38,501 nt of DNA from Syntrophus sp034006265. Lineage in GTDB: Bacteria; Desulfobacterota; Syntrophia; Syntrophales; Syntrophaceae. Each line of letters opens with the position of its first letter. The first letter of the stretch is position 1. Location of the stretch: positions 1-38,501 of the forward strand of contig JAVETB010000020.1 in assembly GCA_034006265.1 (NCBI GenBank), read 5' to 3'. Shown here piece after piece: positions 8,231-17,150 of the stretch. A model generated the notes under the pieces. That model was not told where the DNA came from. It searched no databases and was given only the letters and a program-made list of their open reading frames with translations. The position numbers were made by a program, and so were the translations under genes.

Positions 8231-9754
8231 TCAGCCGCCTAAAATGACGAGGGCGATCCAGACTTTTTGAAGATCATTGTAGAGTTGCTTCTGAACCTTC
8301 AGGTCCACGACCAAGTCATTGGCATCAACCTTGCCGGTGAGGTATCCATCCATCTTTTTCGCCACATTCTGTTTGAGGTTATTTCGTGCGGCGGAATAGG
8401 CCTTTCTGGCCACCTGCTTCTTTATCGTCTCGAGATGTGTGATCAGAGCCAGTTGTGACGATCTGTTTTTGAAAGACTTCGTGCCCTGAGCTTTAACAGT
8501 ATTGATCAAAATGTCCAGGCCTGTATACAGACGATACAGGGGCCGGGGATTGATGGCGCCATAAATGATGACCTTCTTCTCGTCAACATAGGGCCATCCG
8601 GCTTCGAGCGTGTTGATGTCCGTTGTTCCCGGAGGCAGCGGTTCCACTTTGATCATGGTGACGGTCCGGGATGAAAATCCCGCATTATGATCGTTGATGG
8701 AATTGTCTTCATTGTACGGCCAGATCCAGGCATCCTCGGCAGTCGGGTTGGGGGCGTTCGAACGCTGATCCGGGGGGCCCGGAGTCTTCTGGGGAGGTAC
8801 GACACGATAGGGGCCTTCTCCGTCCAGCTTGTTCGATAAAGTCAATAGACCCGGCGTCAGATACTGGCCGTCCCGCTTGAAAGCCAGCATCATTTTCAAA
8901 TCATCGGGATTGGTTATCCCTTCTCCGTTCACCCTTCCGTCGGCTGCGGGCGAACTGTAATCGCACCACCCGGTTGCCGTGTTGGTTGCCATATCCGCCT
9001 GCTTGTCATAGTAGAAAGTCCCCTTGGGATAAATGCCGAGTACATGATAAGAGCTGTCATTAGTGCTGGGGTTCAGCGGGTGATAGGTGGCAAATCCGTC
9101 CGGAGCATAAACCGTGATGCCGGTGGCTGAATCGAGCATGATCGCCCGGATCAGGTCTTCAAGGTCTATTCCCCTGTATTCCGTGTACCGGTCATCCGAC
9201 TTGCTGGCATTCATCATCATGAACTGGTTGTGCTGAGCCATCCGTTCAAATTCCGCAAGAGACAGGACACGGGAAGGGGCCGGTACTTTTGACGGATCAT
9301 CGGCTGGATCGCCGGGATATGTTCCGGCACTGATTTCCTTTGCATTGCTGAAGCGGTCGCCATCGGAGTCATCACCGTCAATGGCCAGCAATGCAGCGGC
9401 CGTTCTTCCCTTGGTCTGCCATTTGTTTTTGTAGGCCAGACCATAGGGATTCAGAGTCGCCAGCAGATTCTCTTCGCTGCTGTCCGCCCCGTAACCTGTT
9501 TTATAGTGACACCACTGGCAGCTGCCCAGCGTCACGACCTTTTTCCCCGATGTGTATGAACCGCCAGAGTGACACAGGGTACAGCTGTCCAGCTTGGTGC
9601 CGATCTGGCCGGGGTAGGCTTCCCGGAAGTTTGCCGAGTCCAGATCGCCCTGGTGATTGTACGCTGCATAAATCTGAATTCCGGAAAACAACAGGAAGGA
9701 CACCGCGACCAGGACGGCCGGTAGAACGAACAGATTTCCTTTTCCTTTCTTCAT
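8231..9754 (-). CDS. diheme c-type protein with GEGP motif and sulfite-oxidase-like region
   Basis: 507 residues. The N terminus has a signal/anchor helix at about 9-31. Two heme c attachment motifs follow, CTLCH at 58-62 and CQWCH at 79-83, so the protein works outside the cytoplasm and needs a cytochrome c maturation system. Residues 126-140 (DGDDSDGDRFSNAKE) form a calcium-binding loop of the dockerin/thrombospondin-3 kind. A middle region (YRGIDLEDLI, ITVYAPDGF, and GEGPYRVV at 312-319) resembles the molybdopterin-oxidoreductase (sulfite oxidase) fold without an obvious cofactor cysteine. I recall annotations named 'GEGP motif-containing diheme protein' in related anaerobes. The C terminus is helical and Lys-rich. 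AGGGAGA lies before the ATG. Its redox partner is unknown. Confidence 0.8.
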   Translation of the reverse strand: MKKGKGNLFVLPAVLVAVSFLLFSGIQIYAAYNHQGDLDSANFREAYPGQIGTKLDSCTLCHSGGSYTSGKKVVTLGSCQWCHYKTGYGADSSEENLLATLNPYGLAYKNKWQTKGRTAAALLAIDGDDSDGDRFSNAKEISAGTYPGDPADDPSKVPAPSRVLSLAEFERMAQHNQFMMMNASKSDDRYTEYRGIDLEDLIRAIMLDSATGITVYAPDGFATYHPLNPSTNDSSYHVLGIYPKGTFYYDKQADMATNTATGWCDYSSPAADGRVNGEGITNPDDLKMMLAFKRDGQYLTPGLLTLSNKLDGEGPYRVVPPQKTPGPPDQRSNAPNPTAEDAWIWPYNEDNSINDHNAGFSSRTVTMIKVEPLPPGTTDINTLEAGWPYVDEKKVIIYGAINPRPLYRLYTGLDILINTVKAQGTKSFKNRSSQLALITHLETIKKQVARKAYSAARNNLKQNVAKKMDGYLTGKVDANDLVVDLKVQKQLYNDLQKVWIALVILGG

Positions 9755-9838
9755 GATGGTTTCTCCCTTAAGATGATTTATTTCCGGCCGCCGCGATGAG
9801 GCTGGCCCCTTTGAACCCGTTTCTATGCGCCATGTCGC

Positions 9839-11110
9839 CTAGGGCTTCAGCGGCAGCACATAAGCGGCGCCTGCGGTGGAGTCGGCAAAGTGCGCCCCGG
9901 TGACGAGCTTATTGCCGAAGGCCGACAGGGAATATCCGAATTCATCGCCTGCCAGACCGTCGCAGGCCGTCATCTTCCGGATCTGCTTCCAGGAATTGTC
10001 CGCCCTGCGGAAGAGATAGATGGCGCCTTGATCGCCTTTCTTCCCGGCATTTTTGCCGATATCGGCGCGGTTGGCGCCGACGGCGATGACATCACCGGCC
10101 ATGGCGATGGACTGCCCGAATTGATCCTTCTTCTGGCCATCGCTGGCCGTCAGTGTGGCCACATGATCAACGGTATGCCCGGACACAGAAAAAACATAAG
10201 CCGCCCCCGCGTCCTCCGTTCCGCCGGGATCTGCCCTTCGTGCACCCACGGCCATCGTGTTTCCGAGCATCGCCACCGTAAAACCAAAATTGTCGTCCTT
10301 CGCCCCATCCGGCGGAATGACTTTGGCAAATTCCTTCCAGCCCTCTCCCGTCCTTTGGAAGAGGTAGACGGCACCGGCGCCTTCCGGATCGGCATTCCGA
10401 GCGCCGATGGCCAGGAGGTTCCCCCGCAGCGCCACCGATTGGCCGAAATAGGCCTTTGGGACCGGATCGCCCGCCGTCAGCTTTTCCGAAAAGATCCATC
10501 GATTTCCCCTGTGGAGAAAGACATAGGCGGCCCCCACATCGTCGGCCTCCACATCGTCGGCCCCGCTCTCCTCTTTACGGGAGGTCACGACAAGGATATT
10601 TCCCTGAAGGGCGACGGCTCTGCCGAAATTGTCTTCATCGGCTGGGTTTGGAGAGGAGACCTTGGCTTCATACCGCCACGATCCCATGTGTTTCCGAAAG
10701 AGATAGACCGCGCCGGCTTTTTCTAAGCCGCCGGCTTCAGCAAAACGGGAGCCGACGGCGACCAGGTTGCCCTGGATGGCGACAGCCCGGCCAAACTCGG
10801 CCCCTGAAGTTGCATCGGGGGCAACCAGCTTCGCTTCCCGGATGTACGTCTGTCCCTGACGATGAAAGAGGTAGACGGCGCCGGCTCCGCTTGTCGATCC
10901 GGCATTGGCATTTCCTGCCCCCACAGCCACGAGATTCCCGTCGATTGCAACGGACCGGCCGAACTCCGCCCCTTCGACAGGGTCACCTGCGGTCAGCCGA
11001 ACGTCACAGGCTTCAGGCTGCTTTGCGACAGCCATGCTGCTGATGCCCAGCAGGATGAGCAAAAAGAAAACAGAGAAAGCGGAAATCCTCATGTATGAGA
11101 TACTCTTCAT
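9839..11110 (-). CDS. secreted FG-GAP repeat beta-propeller protein
   Basis: 423 residues with a signal peptide (hydrophobic core VFFLLILLGISSMAVA, cleavage near residue 29). The mature protein is built of seven repeats of about 50 residues, each with an xxFGxxVAxxGN core (AEFGRSVA, AEFGRAVA, DNFGRAVA, AYFGQSVA, DNFGFTVA, DQFGQSIA, DEFGYSLS) followed by VAVGA and GAVYLF-type strands. Seven repeats fit a closed seven-bladed integrin-alpha-like propeller. It lies 84 bases upstream of the diheme gene on the same strand and is divergent from the T2SS operon, so it may be a partner of either. AAAGGAGG precedes the ATG, a strong site. The ligand is unknown. Confidence 0.88.
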   Translation of the reverse strand: MKSISYMRISAFSVFFLLILLGISSMAVAKQPEACDVRLTAGDPVEGAEFGRSVAIDGNLVAVGAGNANAGSTSGAGAVYLFHRQGQTYIREAKLVAPDATSGAEFGRAVAIQGNLVAVGSRFAEAGGLEKAGAVYLFRKHMGSWRYEAKVSSPNPADEDNFGRAVALQGNILVVTSRKEESGADDVEADDVGAAYVFLHRGNRWIFSEKLTAGDPVPKAYFGQSVALRGNLLAIGARNADPEGAGAVYLFQRTGEGWKEFAKVIPPDGAKDDNFGFTVAMLGNTMAVGARRADPGGTEDAGAAYVFSVSGHTVDHVATLTASDGQKKDQFGQSIAMAGDVIAVGANRADIGKNAGKKGDQGAIYLFRRADNSWKQIRKMTACDGLAGDEFGYSLSAFGNKLVTGAHFADSTAGAAYVLPLKP

Positions 11111-11155
11111 AATTCCTCCTTTGACGGACGATATTGAGAAAGACTTGATTGGCAG

Positions 11156-11177
11156 GTTATGTCACAAGTGATGTAAC
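11156..11177. promoter_or_regulatory. 22-bp imperfect palindrome between FG-GAP gene and T2SS operon
   Basis: GTTATGTCAC AA GTGATGTAAC: eight of ten positions are symmetric about the central AA. It sits 46 bases upstream of the FG-GAP start codon in the divergent intergenic region, a usual place for a dimeric regulator to bind. It does not have the TGTGA-N6-TCACA form of a CRP site. The regulator is unknown. Confidence 0.45.
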
Positions 11178-11331
11178 TTATCCATCTTTAATTTCTGTCC
11201 TGAAGTCAGGGAATAAAAAATACACAAAAACCCTTTTCCTGCGTAAGGCTTTAAGGAATCGATCAGTCAATTGAACGTCCTGGATCAGGATATTCCTGAG
11301 TGACCGACGGAAAGGCGCCCTGATCTAAACA

Positions 11332-11360
11332 TTGACATCCCTTTTTCAATGTGCAACATT
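11332..11360 (+). promoter_or_regulatory. possible sigma70-type promoter of the T2SS operon
   Basis: TTGACA at 11332-11337 is a perfect -35 box; AACATT at 11355-11360 is a weak -10 at 17-base spacing. It lies 38 bases before the gspG start. A 6-bp inverted repeat (ACATTG 11329-11334, CAATGT 11347-11352) overlaps the -35 box and could be an operator. Confidence 0.45.
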
Positions 11361-11397
11361 TCCTGCAATCCAAAAGAAAAAGACAGGGGGATTTTCA

Positions 11398-11844
11398 ATG
11401 TCCCGATTAAGAACGACCAGGCGGCATGAAGCGGACAGGTCGTGCCGATATAAGCGGAAAACCGGAAAGGAAAGGGGATTCACCCTCATTGAGATCCTGA
11501 TCGTGGTCATTATCATCGGCCTCATCGCTTCTCTCATCGCCCCCAATCTGATCGGGCGCTATGAGCGCTCGAAGGAGGAAATCGCGAAAACCCAGGTGGA
11601 GATGCTTTCGTCCGGAGTCCTGTCCTTCAAGCTGGATGTGGGCCGCTACCCCTCGACGCTGGAGGAACTGATCAAGTCGTCGGACGCCAGATGGCGTGGG
11701 CCTTACCTGTCCAAGCAGATCGTTCCCAGGGACCCATGGGATCAGGAGTATCAATATAAGGTCCCAGGCGAACATGGCCCCTTTGACCTTTATTCTCTCG
11801 GACCCAACGGCAAACTGGATGACAAGTCGGCGAAGAGCTGGTAG
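11398..11844 (+). CDS. gspG: type II secretion major pseudopilin GspG
   Basis: 148 residues. A 27-residue basic leader ends in Gly27, followed by the type IV prepilin signature FTLIE with Glu32 at position +5 and a hydrophobic helix (IVVIIIGLIASLIAP). The C-terminal part has GRYPSTLEEL, GPYLSK, PRDPWD and YSLGPNGK, the calcium-binding major pseudopilin pattern. It forms the pseudopilus that pushes substrates through the secretin. The ATG at 11398 is preferred over the in-frame ATG at 11332 because AGGGGG lies at 11385-11390. The leader is longer than the usual 6-10 residues. First gene of the T2SS operon; gspE follows after two bases. A prepilin peptidase is needed but not in this window. Confidence 0.95.
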   Translation: MSRLRTTRRHEADRSCRYKRKTGKERGFTLIEILIVVIIIGLIASLIAPNLIGRYERSKEEIAKTQVEMLSSGVLSFKLDVGRYPSTLEELIKSSDARWRGPYLSKQIVPRDPWDQEYQYKVPGEHGPFDLYSLGPNGKLDDKSAKSW

Positions 11845-11846
11845 CC

Positions 11847-13523
11847 ATGTCTCTCACACAATTCTTGAAGGAGATCTATCGCCTGCCCGATGAAGATCTT
11901 GAGAAGGCCCTCAAGCTGCAGAAGGACCTGGGGGGGGATATCGGACGGCTTCTGGTGCAGGTAGGCTCTATAACGGATGGTCAGCGGCTCGAAGGATTGT
12001 CCTCCTATCTCAAGATTCCCCTCTATCAGGAAGAATATCCGGCGGATGACTCGCTGGTTGCCTGCCTGGAAGGTTGCCTGGATTACGGTTTTCTTCTCAA
12101 AAACCACTTCTTCCCCTTGTCGATCGACCATGAACGGAAAGCTCTCTCAGCGGTTACCAGCGATCCGTTTAATTCTTCCATGCCCGATTATGTCGTGAAA
12201 AATCTCGGCTATGCCGTTCAATTGCAGCTGGCGCCGGAAAAGGTTGTCGAGGATCTGGCCAGGGGCTATTTGGAGGTCCAGGAGCGGAAATTCGTGCCCC
12301 TGACCGTCGAAGAGGACGCGGAAAAACTGAAGGAAATGGCCTTCGAAGCGCCTGTGATCACCTTTCTCAACAGCCTGCTCAACAAGGCCGTGGAGATGAG
12401 AGCTTCCGATATTCATATGGAATCCGCTGAGAAGAAACACCGGGTCCGATTCCGGATTGACGGAATTCTCCATGACATCGACACCCTCGAGGAGGCGTTT
12501 TATCTTGCCGTCATTTCGCGCATCAAGCTTCTGGCGGAGCTCGACATCGCCGAGAAGAGGCTGCCCCAGGATGGGAAATTCGCCACGCGGATCGCCTCGC
12601 TATTCCTCGATATCCGCGTATCCACGCTGCCCACCGTCAACGGGGAGTGCGCAGTCCTCCGCCTCCTGTACCGGGAAAAGGTTTCTCTGGATCTGGATTA
12701 TCTGGGGCTGGAACCGGACCACAAGGAACTCGCCGTCCGCATGATCGGCTCTTCGTATGGAATGCTGCTCGTGACCGGTCCCACCGGGTCCGGGAAGACC
12801 ACGACCCTCTATTCCATGCTGACACGCCTGAATCATCCGGACCGTAAGATCATCACCATCGAAGACCCGGTGGAGTACCAGATTCAGGGAATCAATCAGA
12901 TCCAGGTCCGCAGTGACATCGGGCTGAGTTTCGCGGCGGCTCTGCGTTCCATCCTCAGGCATGATCCGGACATTGTTCTGGTCGGAGAAATCCGGGATCG
13001 GGAGACGGCGGAAATCTCCATACAGTCGTCCCTGACGGGGCATCTCGTCCTTTCCACGCTGCACACCAACGATGCGCCCAGCAGCCTCTTTCGACTGGTG
13101 GAAATGGGAATCGAAGACTATCTTCTAAACGCGGCTCTCGTCGGGGTCATGGCCCAGAGAATTCTTCGGAGAAACTGCCCTTTCTGCAGCCGTCCCGATC
13201 CGGGGGCCGAAGCGCTGCTGCGGGAATATGCCCTTGACGATGTCGCCGAAAAGTGCGGCCATCTCCTCGGGGACGGGATCAATCTGCAGCGGGGGCAGGG
13301 GTGCCCTCGTTGCGGTGGAACAGGTTATCGGGGCAGAATGGCCATTTTTGAACTCTTTGACTATACGGATGATCTCAAGGAAATCTTTCTCAAGAAGATG
13401 TCGCTGGAAGCCCTGAGGGGAGCCCTGCGGGAGCGGCCTTCTTTCCGCTACCTCCGGGAAGACGGGATCCTGAAGGTCGCACGGGGGCAGACGACTCTGG
13501 ACGAAGTTTTGAGGGTCTGCTGA
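11847..13523 (+). CDS. gspE: type II secretion ATPase GspE
   Basis: 558 residues. The N-terminal region (about 1-150) is a MshEN/GspE-N-like domain. The ATPase core has Walker A GPTGSGKT near 311-318, the Asp box IITIEDPVEY, Walker B DIVLVGEIRD near 373-382 and the His box STLHTND. A tetracysteine zinc motif (CPFC and CPRCGGTGYRGR) is retained. It powers pseudopilus assembly from the cytoplasmic face, working with GspF and GspL. In the N-terminal domain the position where c-di-GMP-binding relatives have RLGxxL reads DIGRLL, so nucleotide binding there is doubtful. The stop overlaps the gspF start (TGATG). Confidence 0.95.
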   Translation: MSLTQFLKEIYRLPDEDLEKALKLQKDLGGDIGRLLVQVGSITDGQRLEGLSSYLKIPLYQEEYPADDSLVACLEGCLDYGFLLKNHFFPLSIDHERKALSAVTSDPFNSSMPDYVVKNLGYAVQLQLAPEKVVEDLARGYLEVQERKFVPLTVEEDAEKLKEMAFEAPVITFLNSLLNKAVEMRASDIHMESAEKKHRVRFRIDGILHDIDTLEEAFYLAVISRIKLLAELDIAEKRLPQDGKFATRIASLFLDIRVSTLPTVNGECAVLRLLYREKVSLDLDYLGLEPDHKELAVRMIGSSYGMLLVTGPTGSGKTTTLYSMLTRLNHPDRKIITIEDPVEYQIQGINQIQVRSDIGLSFAAALRSILRHDPDIVLVGEIRDRETAEISIQSSLTGHLVLSTLHTNDAPSSLFRLVEMGIEDYLLNAALVGVMAQRILRRNCPFCSRPDPGAEALLREYALDDVAEKCGHLLGDGINLQRGQGCPRCGGTGYRGRMAIFELFDYTDDLKEIFLKKMSLEALRGALRERPSFRYLREDGILKVARGQTTLDEVLRVC

Positions 13524-14722
13524 TGGAATTCGCCTATTTGACACTGGATTCGACAGGACGGGAAGTCCGGGGAACTCTGCTGGCCGCCGATCACACAGAG
13601 GCTCTGGCCAAGCTGAGAGCCCGGGGACTTACGGTAACGAACCTCACCAAAAAGGCGGGAGAAGAGGAGCGACGATTTGTCCTGCGCAAGCGAATCATGC
13701 CTCAGGACCTTTACAGCCTTTCCAGGGAGGTGAGCACCCTTCTGCGTTCGGGTATTCGCATCGACCGCGCCTTGGAGCTTCTTCGCAATGGCGCAAAAAA
13801 GAAGGAGATGAAAGAGGTGCTGAACGCGGTTCTTCAGGATATCAAGGCCGGGGGAAACGTCGCACGTGCCTTTGAAAAGACGGGTTGTTTCTCACCCTTT
13901 CTGGTCAGCATGATCCAGGTCAACGAGGCTGCCGGCAATCTGCAGTCCGCCTTCGAGAACATCGCCCAATACCTGAAGTTCCAGATCGCCTTCCGGTCGG
14001 AAATCCGGAATGCCATGACCTATCCCCTGTTTCTCATCTTTGCCAGCATCGTGACGTTCCTGGTTATTTTCCAGTTTGTCGTTCCCCGGTTTTTCAGCAT
14101 CTTCGGCGCCCAGTTGGAAAGTCTGCCCCTGCCGGCACAGGTGCTGTACACTCTGAGCGGATGGGTCAACTTCCGTTCCCTGGCCATATTGCTGGCATTG
14201 GGGGGCATTCTCCTGGTGGCCCGCCGATTTTATCCCGCCCATGTCAGGCTGCCCGATCTGTCGGACCGCCTGATTTCTCTTCCGGGGTTGAGAACACTGA
14301 TTATCAATTTGGAGCTTTCCCGGTTCTGCTACTCCATGCATTCCATGCTTCTCAGCGGCGTTGAATTCCTCCGCGCTTTGAGGCTTTCCATTTCCCTGAT
14401 CCAGAACGCGTCCATAAGAAGCGCCATGGCACCCACCGTGGGGCTGGTCAAGGAAGGGCGGAAGATTGCCGACGTCTTCGCCGAGATTCCCCTTCTGCCC
14501 GACATCGTAGCGAACATGGTCAGGGTGGGGGAGGAAAGTTCCAGCCTGAAGGAGGTCTTCTTTGAACTTTACTCGATGTTTGACGAGCGCTTCAAAAACA
14601 GTGTTAAGCGCATGCTGACCCTGGTGGAGCCGGTGATCATCCTCGTGATGGGGGCTGTCGTCGGCTTCATTGTCATTACGTTGATCCTGACCGTAATGAG
14701 CGTCAGCAGCATCAAACTTTGA
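13523..14722 (+). CDS. gspF: type II secretion inner-membrane platform protein GspF
   Basis: 399 residues, the normal length. Two cytoplasmic T2SSF domains (about 70-190 and 270-395) alternate with three membrane helices near 170-192, 220-240 and 370-395. Family motifs include LSREVSTLLRSGIRIDRAL and the repeated FCYSMHSMLLSGVEF. It forms the inner-membrane platform linking GspE to the pseudopilins. It overlaps gspE by one base and leaves ten bases before gspH, so translation is probably coupled. Confidence 0.95.
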   Translation: MEFAYLTLDSTGREVRGTLLAADHTEALAKLRARGLTVTNLTKKAGEEERRFVLRKRIMPQDLYSLSREVSTLLRSGIRIDRALELLRNGAKKKEMKEVLNAVLQDIKAGGNVARAFEKTGCFSPFLVSMIQVNEAAGNLQSAFENIAQYLKFQIAFRSEIRNAMTYPLFLIFASIVTFLVIFQFVVPRFFSIFGAQLESLPLPAQVLYTLSGWVNFRSLAILLALGGILLVARRFYPAHVRLPDLSDRLISLPGLRTLIINLELSRFCYSMHSMLLSGVEFLRALRLSISLIQNASIRSAMAPTVGLVKEGRKIADVFAEIPLLPDIVANMVRVGEESSSLKEVFFELYSMFDERFKNSVKRMLTLVEPVIILVMGAVVGFIVITLILTVMSVSSIKL

Positions 14723-14732
14723 GGGCCTGAAC

Positions 14733-15152
14733 ATGTGCGAACTTCCGATACGGCAGAGGGGTTTCACCCTCATCGAGATCCTGGTGGTCATGATTCTTCT
14801 CGCTGTATTGCTTTCGGCCGTCCTTCCGGTCTCATACAACATGGTGCGCCGATATGGGGCCGCCATGCGCGCCCAGGAGGTCATGCTCTATATCTCCGGA
14901 CTCCGGCGGGACGCCTTTCTCTACAGTGAAAAGCATCTCCTGGGTTCTCTGGAAAATACGCTGACGGTGGATGGGGCATCGATCCCGTTCGCCGATGTCC
15001 AGATCACGGTTGAGCCCCCTATTTTCTTTTACAGTAACGGGACAACCACCGGTGGACGAATAGACATTACCGTGGACGGAGAACGCTATCTTCTCCATGT
15101 GACGGCCCCCTTCGGGACCCTTTCCCTGGAGCCCGCGGAAGAGGCCGCATGA
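14733..15152 (+). CDS. gspH: type II secretion minor pseudopilin, GspH-like
   Basis: 139 residues with the prepilin signature at Gly10 | FTLIE (Glu15 at +5) and a following helix (ILVVMILLAVLLSAVLP). The globular part is beta-rich. Order in the operon (after gspG-E-F, before an I-like and a J-like gene) supports GspH, though minor pseudopilins are poorly conserved and the letter is assigned largely by position. Its stop overlaps the next start by four bases (ATGA). Confidence 0.82.
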   Translation: MCELPIRQRGFTLIEILVVMILLAVLLSAVLPVSYNMVRRYGAAMRAQEVMLYISGLRRDAFLYSEKHLLGSLENTLTVDGASIPFADVQITVEPPIFFYSNGTTTGGRIDITVDGERYLLHVTAPFGTLSLEPAEEAA

Positions 15153-15586
15153 AACGGCGGGGAGATTTCAAATACGGGGGCTTTCTTGTCCTGGAGATCC
15201 TGATTGCGGGGTTGATTCTTACCGCGGGGATTGCCGCCACCATGTATCTGTTCCGGATGGGGTTTGAACACCTCGAGAAGGCGAGAATATCCAATACGCT
15301 GTCAGCGAAGCTCGTTCAGGCGACCGGCCTGATCCGGTCCCTTGACCTGGAAAAGGTAAGCGGAACGGAGGAGATGGGCGAGGGGGTGACCCTCAAATGG
15401 AATGCCGGAGTTCTTTCCTCCATGATGCCGGTATCCGCCGACAAGAGAGAGGTTTCTTCGCTCCTCTATCATCTCCTGCTCTACCAGGTGGAATTCACCC
15501 TGTCGGCACAGGGAGTAAGCAGAGACTATTCCATGCATGTTCTCAGATATAAGGCCTTGCAGACAACAAATGAACCCTCATCCTAA
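15149..15586 (+). CDS. gspI: type II secretion minor pseudopilin, GspI-like
   Basis: 145 residues. The processing site is a variant: Gly11 | FLVLE with Glu16 at +5, followed by a hydrophobic helix (LIAGLILTAGIAATMYLF). It would join GspJ and GspK in the pseudopilus tip complex. The letter is assigned by operon position and by the divergent prepilin signature. It overlaps gspH by four bases and the gspJ-like gene by 17. Confidence 0.8.
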   Translation: MKRRGDFKYGGFLVLEILIAGLILTAGIAATMYLFRMGFEHLEKARISNTLSAKLVQATGLIRSLDLEKVSGTEEMGEGVTLKWNAGVLSSMMPVSADKREVSSLLYHLLLYQVEFTLSAQGVSRDYSMHVLRYKALQTTNEPSS

Positions 15587-16241
15587 GGGCTACACCCTGA
15601 TTGAAGTTCTCGTGGCGATCGCCATTTTTACCGTGATGGTCATGCTCGCCGGTATGGCGATCAATCAGGGACTGCAGCAGTACCGCAGTCTCATGGAAAA
15701 GGGCTTGAACTTCTGGGATTATGCACAGATGATCTGGATCGAAAAGAGTTTCACCTCAACGACCGACTATTATGTCCGGACCCGGAGCGACGGATGGTTC
15801 CCCTATTTCCGGGGTAACATGGACAGTGTATCCTATGTGTCCCTTGCCCCCTTTGCCGGTGAGCTTCCGGTGGTCATCTGGATCATAAAGGAAATGGATC
15901 AGCAGGGGAAACTGTTCCTGGTCTATTATGAACGGCCCGTTTACACGAAAACATTTGAGGATATTGGAAGGGATTTTATCTCCGGGAATTACAGGGAAGG
16001 GCAGGGCGTCCGGATCCTGGAGCAGGCGGACAGCATCGCCTTTTCCTACTTCGGCTATGATTCCGCTAGACGCGGATACGTCTGGTTTGATCGGTATGAG
16101 GGAAGCAGGATGAAGCGGCTTCCCGCGATGGTCCGGGTGTCTTACCGGCAGGGGGATTATTCGGGAAAAATCGTTTTCAACCTGTATGTAAACTCGCTGA
16201 TGAAGACGGAATATAATGACGCCTATCAAGCTGCGCCTTGA
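15570..16241 (+). CDS. gspJ: type II secretion minor pseudopilin GspJ-like
   Basis: 223 residues. Short leader MNPHPKG, then YTLIE (Gly7 | Tyr8, Glu12 at +5) and helix VLVAIAIFTVMVMLAGM. The size is right for GspJ and the globular part is beta-rich with many aromatic residues. The start at 15570 is chosen because it gives a proper prepilin leader; the in-frame ATG at 15537 would add 11 residues overlapping gspI further. It overlaps gspK by 26 bases. Confidence 0.85.
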   Translation: MNPHPKGYTLIEVLVAIAIFTVMVMLAGMAINQGLQQYRSLMEKGLNFWDYAQMIWIEKSFTSTTDYYVRTRSDGWFPYFRGNMDSVSYVSLAPFAGELPVVIWIIKEMDQQGKLFLVYYERPVYTKTFEDIGRDFISGNYREGQGVRILEQADSIAFSYFGYDSARRGYVWFDRYEGSRMKRLPAMVRVSYRQGDYSGKIVFNLYVNSLMKTEYNDAYQAAP

Positions 16242-17145
16242 CCGCCGTGGTTCGGCAACCATGCTGATGGTTTTTATGGTGACGGTCATCATGACCGTCG
16301 GACTGGGGTTCAACTGGCTCGTCAAGGAGCATCTTCAGGCATCGGAGAACCTAAAAAACAAGGCGGAAGCCATCGTGAAGGCGCGGTCGGCCTATGACAC
16401 TTTGATTTACCTCCTCCTGAGGGGACGCACCATGCCCCGGGAGGTCGTGCTCTCCGGTACGGAGGATCTGACCCTGCTTCAAACGCTTCCCCTGGACAAT
16501 GCCCCGATTCCGTTGTCCGATGATGTAACGGTCCGTATTCAGGACAGCAATGGGTTGATCTCCCTGGCAACGATCAATACGGCGGCGATGCAGCAGCTTC
16601 TCCAGCGGGTCCTGTCGGTCGACAGTGCCTCGGTTCCTCTGGCCAGTCTGCAGGATTGGACCGATCAGGACGATCTTACCCGATTGAACGGGGCGGAGTC
16701 CTCCTACTACAGGAGCCATCGGGGTTTGCCACCGCGCAACTACGCCCTCCAGTACATGGACGAACTGGGGTTTGTGCGGGGAATGACGCCGGAGGGATAT
16801 GAACGGCTCCGATCCTATCTCACCATGCTTCCCGCGACGGGGTTCAACCCCAATACGGCGCCTGATGAGGTCATGATGGCATTTTTGGATATTACGGAAG
16901 AAACGCTTCAGCGCATAAAGGATTTCAAGGCTGAACACGGGGTGATTACGGAGGGTGCGCTTCAGCTCCTGACGGGGCGCATGATGGCCAAGAACAGGAA
17001 GAAAATCTATTTCAAGCCATCCCCTTTCATGGATATTTCGGTCAGTGCCGGTCAACCGAAGGCCATGTATACCATCAAGGCGGGATTGAGTCTGCGACAG
17101 AACAACATCGCACCTTACAGCGTTCTCTACTGGCGGGAGGAATAG
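16216..17145 (+). CDS. gspK: type II secretion minor pseudopilin GspK
   Basis: 309 residues, the large minor pseudopilin at the tip. A basic leader (LRLDRRG) is followed by a helix (ATMLMVFMVTVIMTVGLGF) and, as is usual for GspK, no Glu at +5. The helical insert region carries GLISLATINTAA, the GFNPNTAPDEVM motif and LQLLTG typical of the T2SSK family. It caps the pseudopilus with GspI and GspJ and controls its length. The next gene starts six bases after the stop. Confidence 0.9.
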   Translation: MTPIKLRLDRRGSATMLMVFMVTVIMTVGLGFNWLVKEHLQASENLKNKAEAIVKARSAYDTLIYLLLRGRTMPREVVLSGTEDLTLLQTLPLDNAPIPLSDDVTVRIQDSNGLISLATINTAAMQQLLQRVLSVDSASVPLASLQDWTDQDDLTRLNGAESSYYRSHRGLPPRNYALQYMDELGFVRGMTPEGYERLRSYLTMLPATGFNPNTAPDEVMMAFLDITEETLQRIKDFKAEHGVITEGALQLLTGRMMAKNRKKIYFKPSPFMDISVSAGQPKAMYTIKAGLSLRQNNIAPYSVLYWREE

Positions 17146-17150
17146 GCAAC

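Noticed and set aside
11156..11177. CRP/FNR binding site
   Set aside because: The half-sites are arranged GTCAC-N2-GTGAT, not TGTGA-N6-TCACA or TTGAT-N4-ATCAA.
13892..14884. 330-codon open frame antisense to gspF
   Set aside because: Overlaps a full-length conserved GspF; composition is that of a shadow frame.
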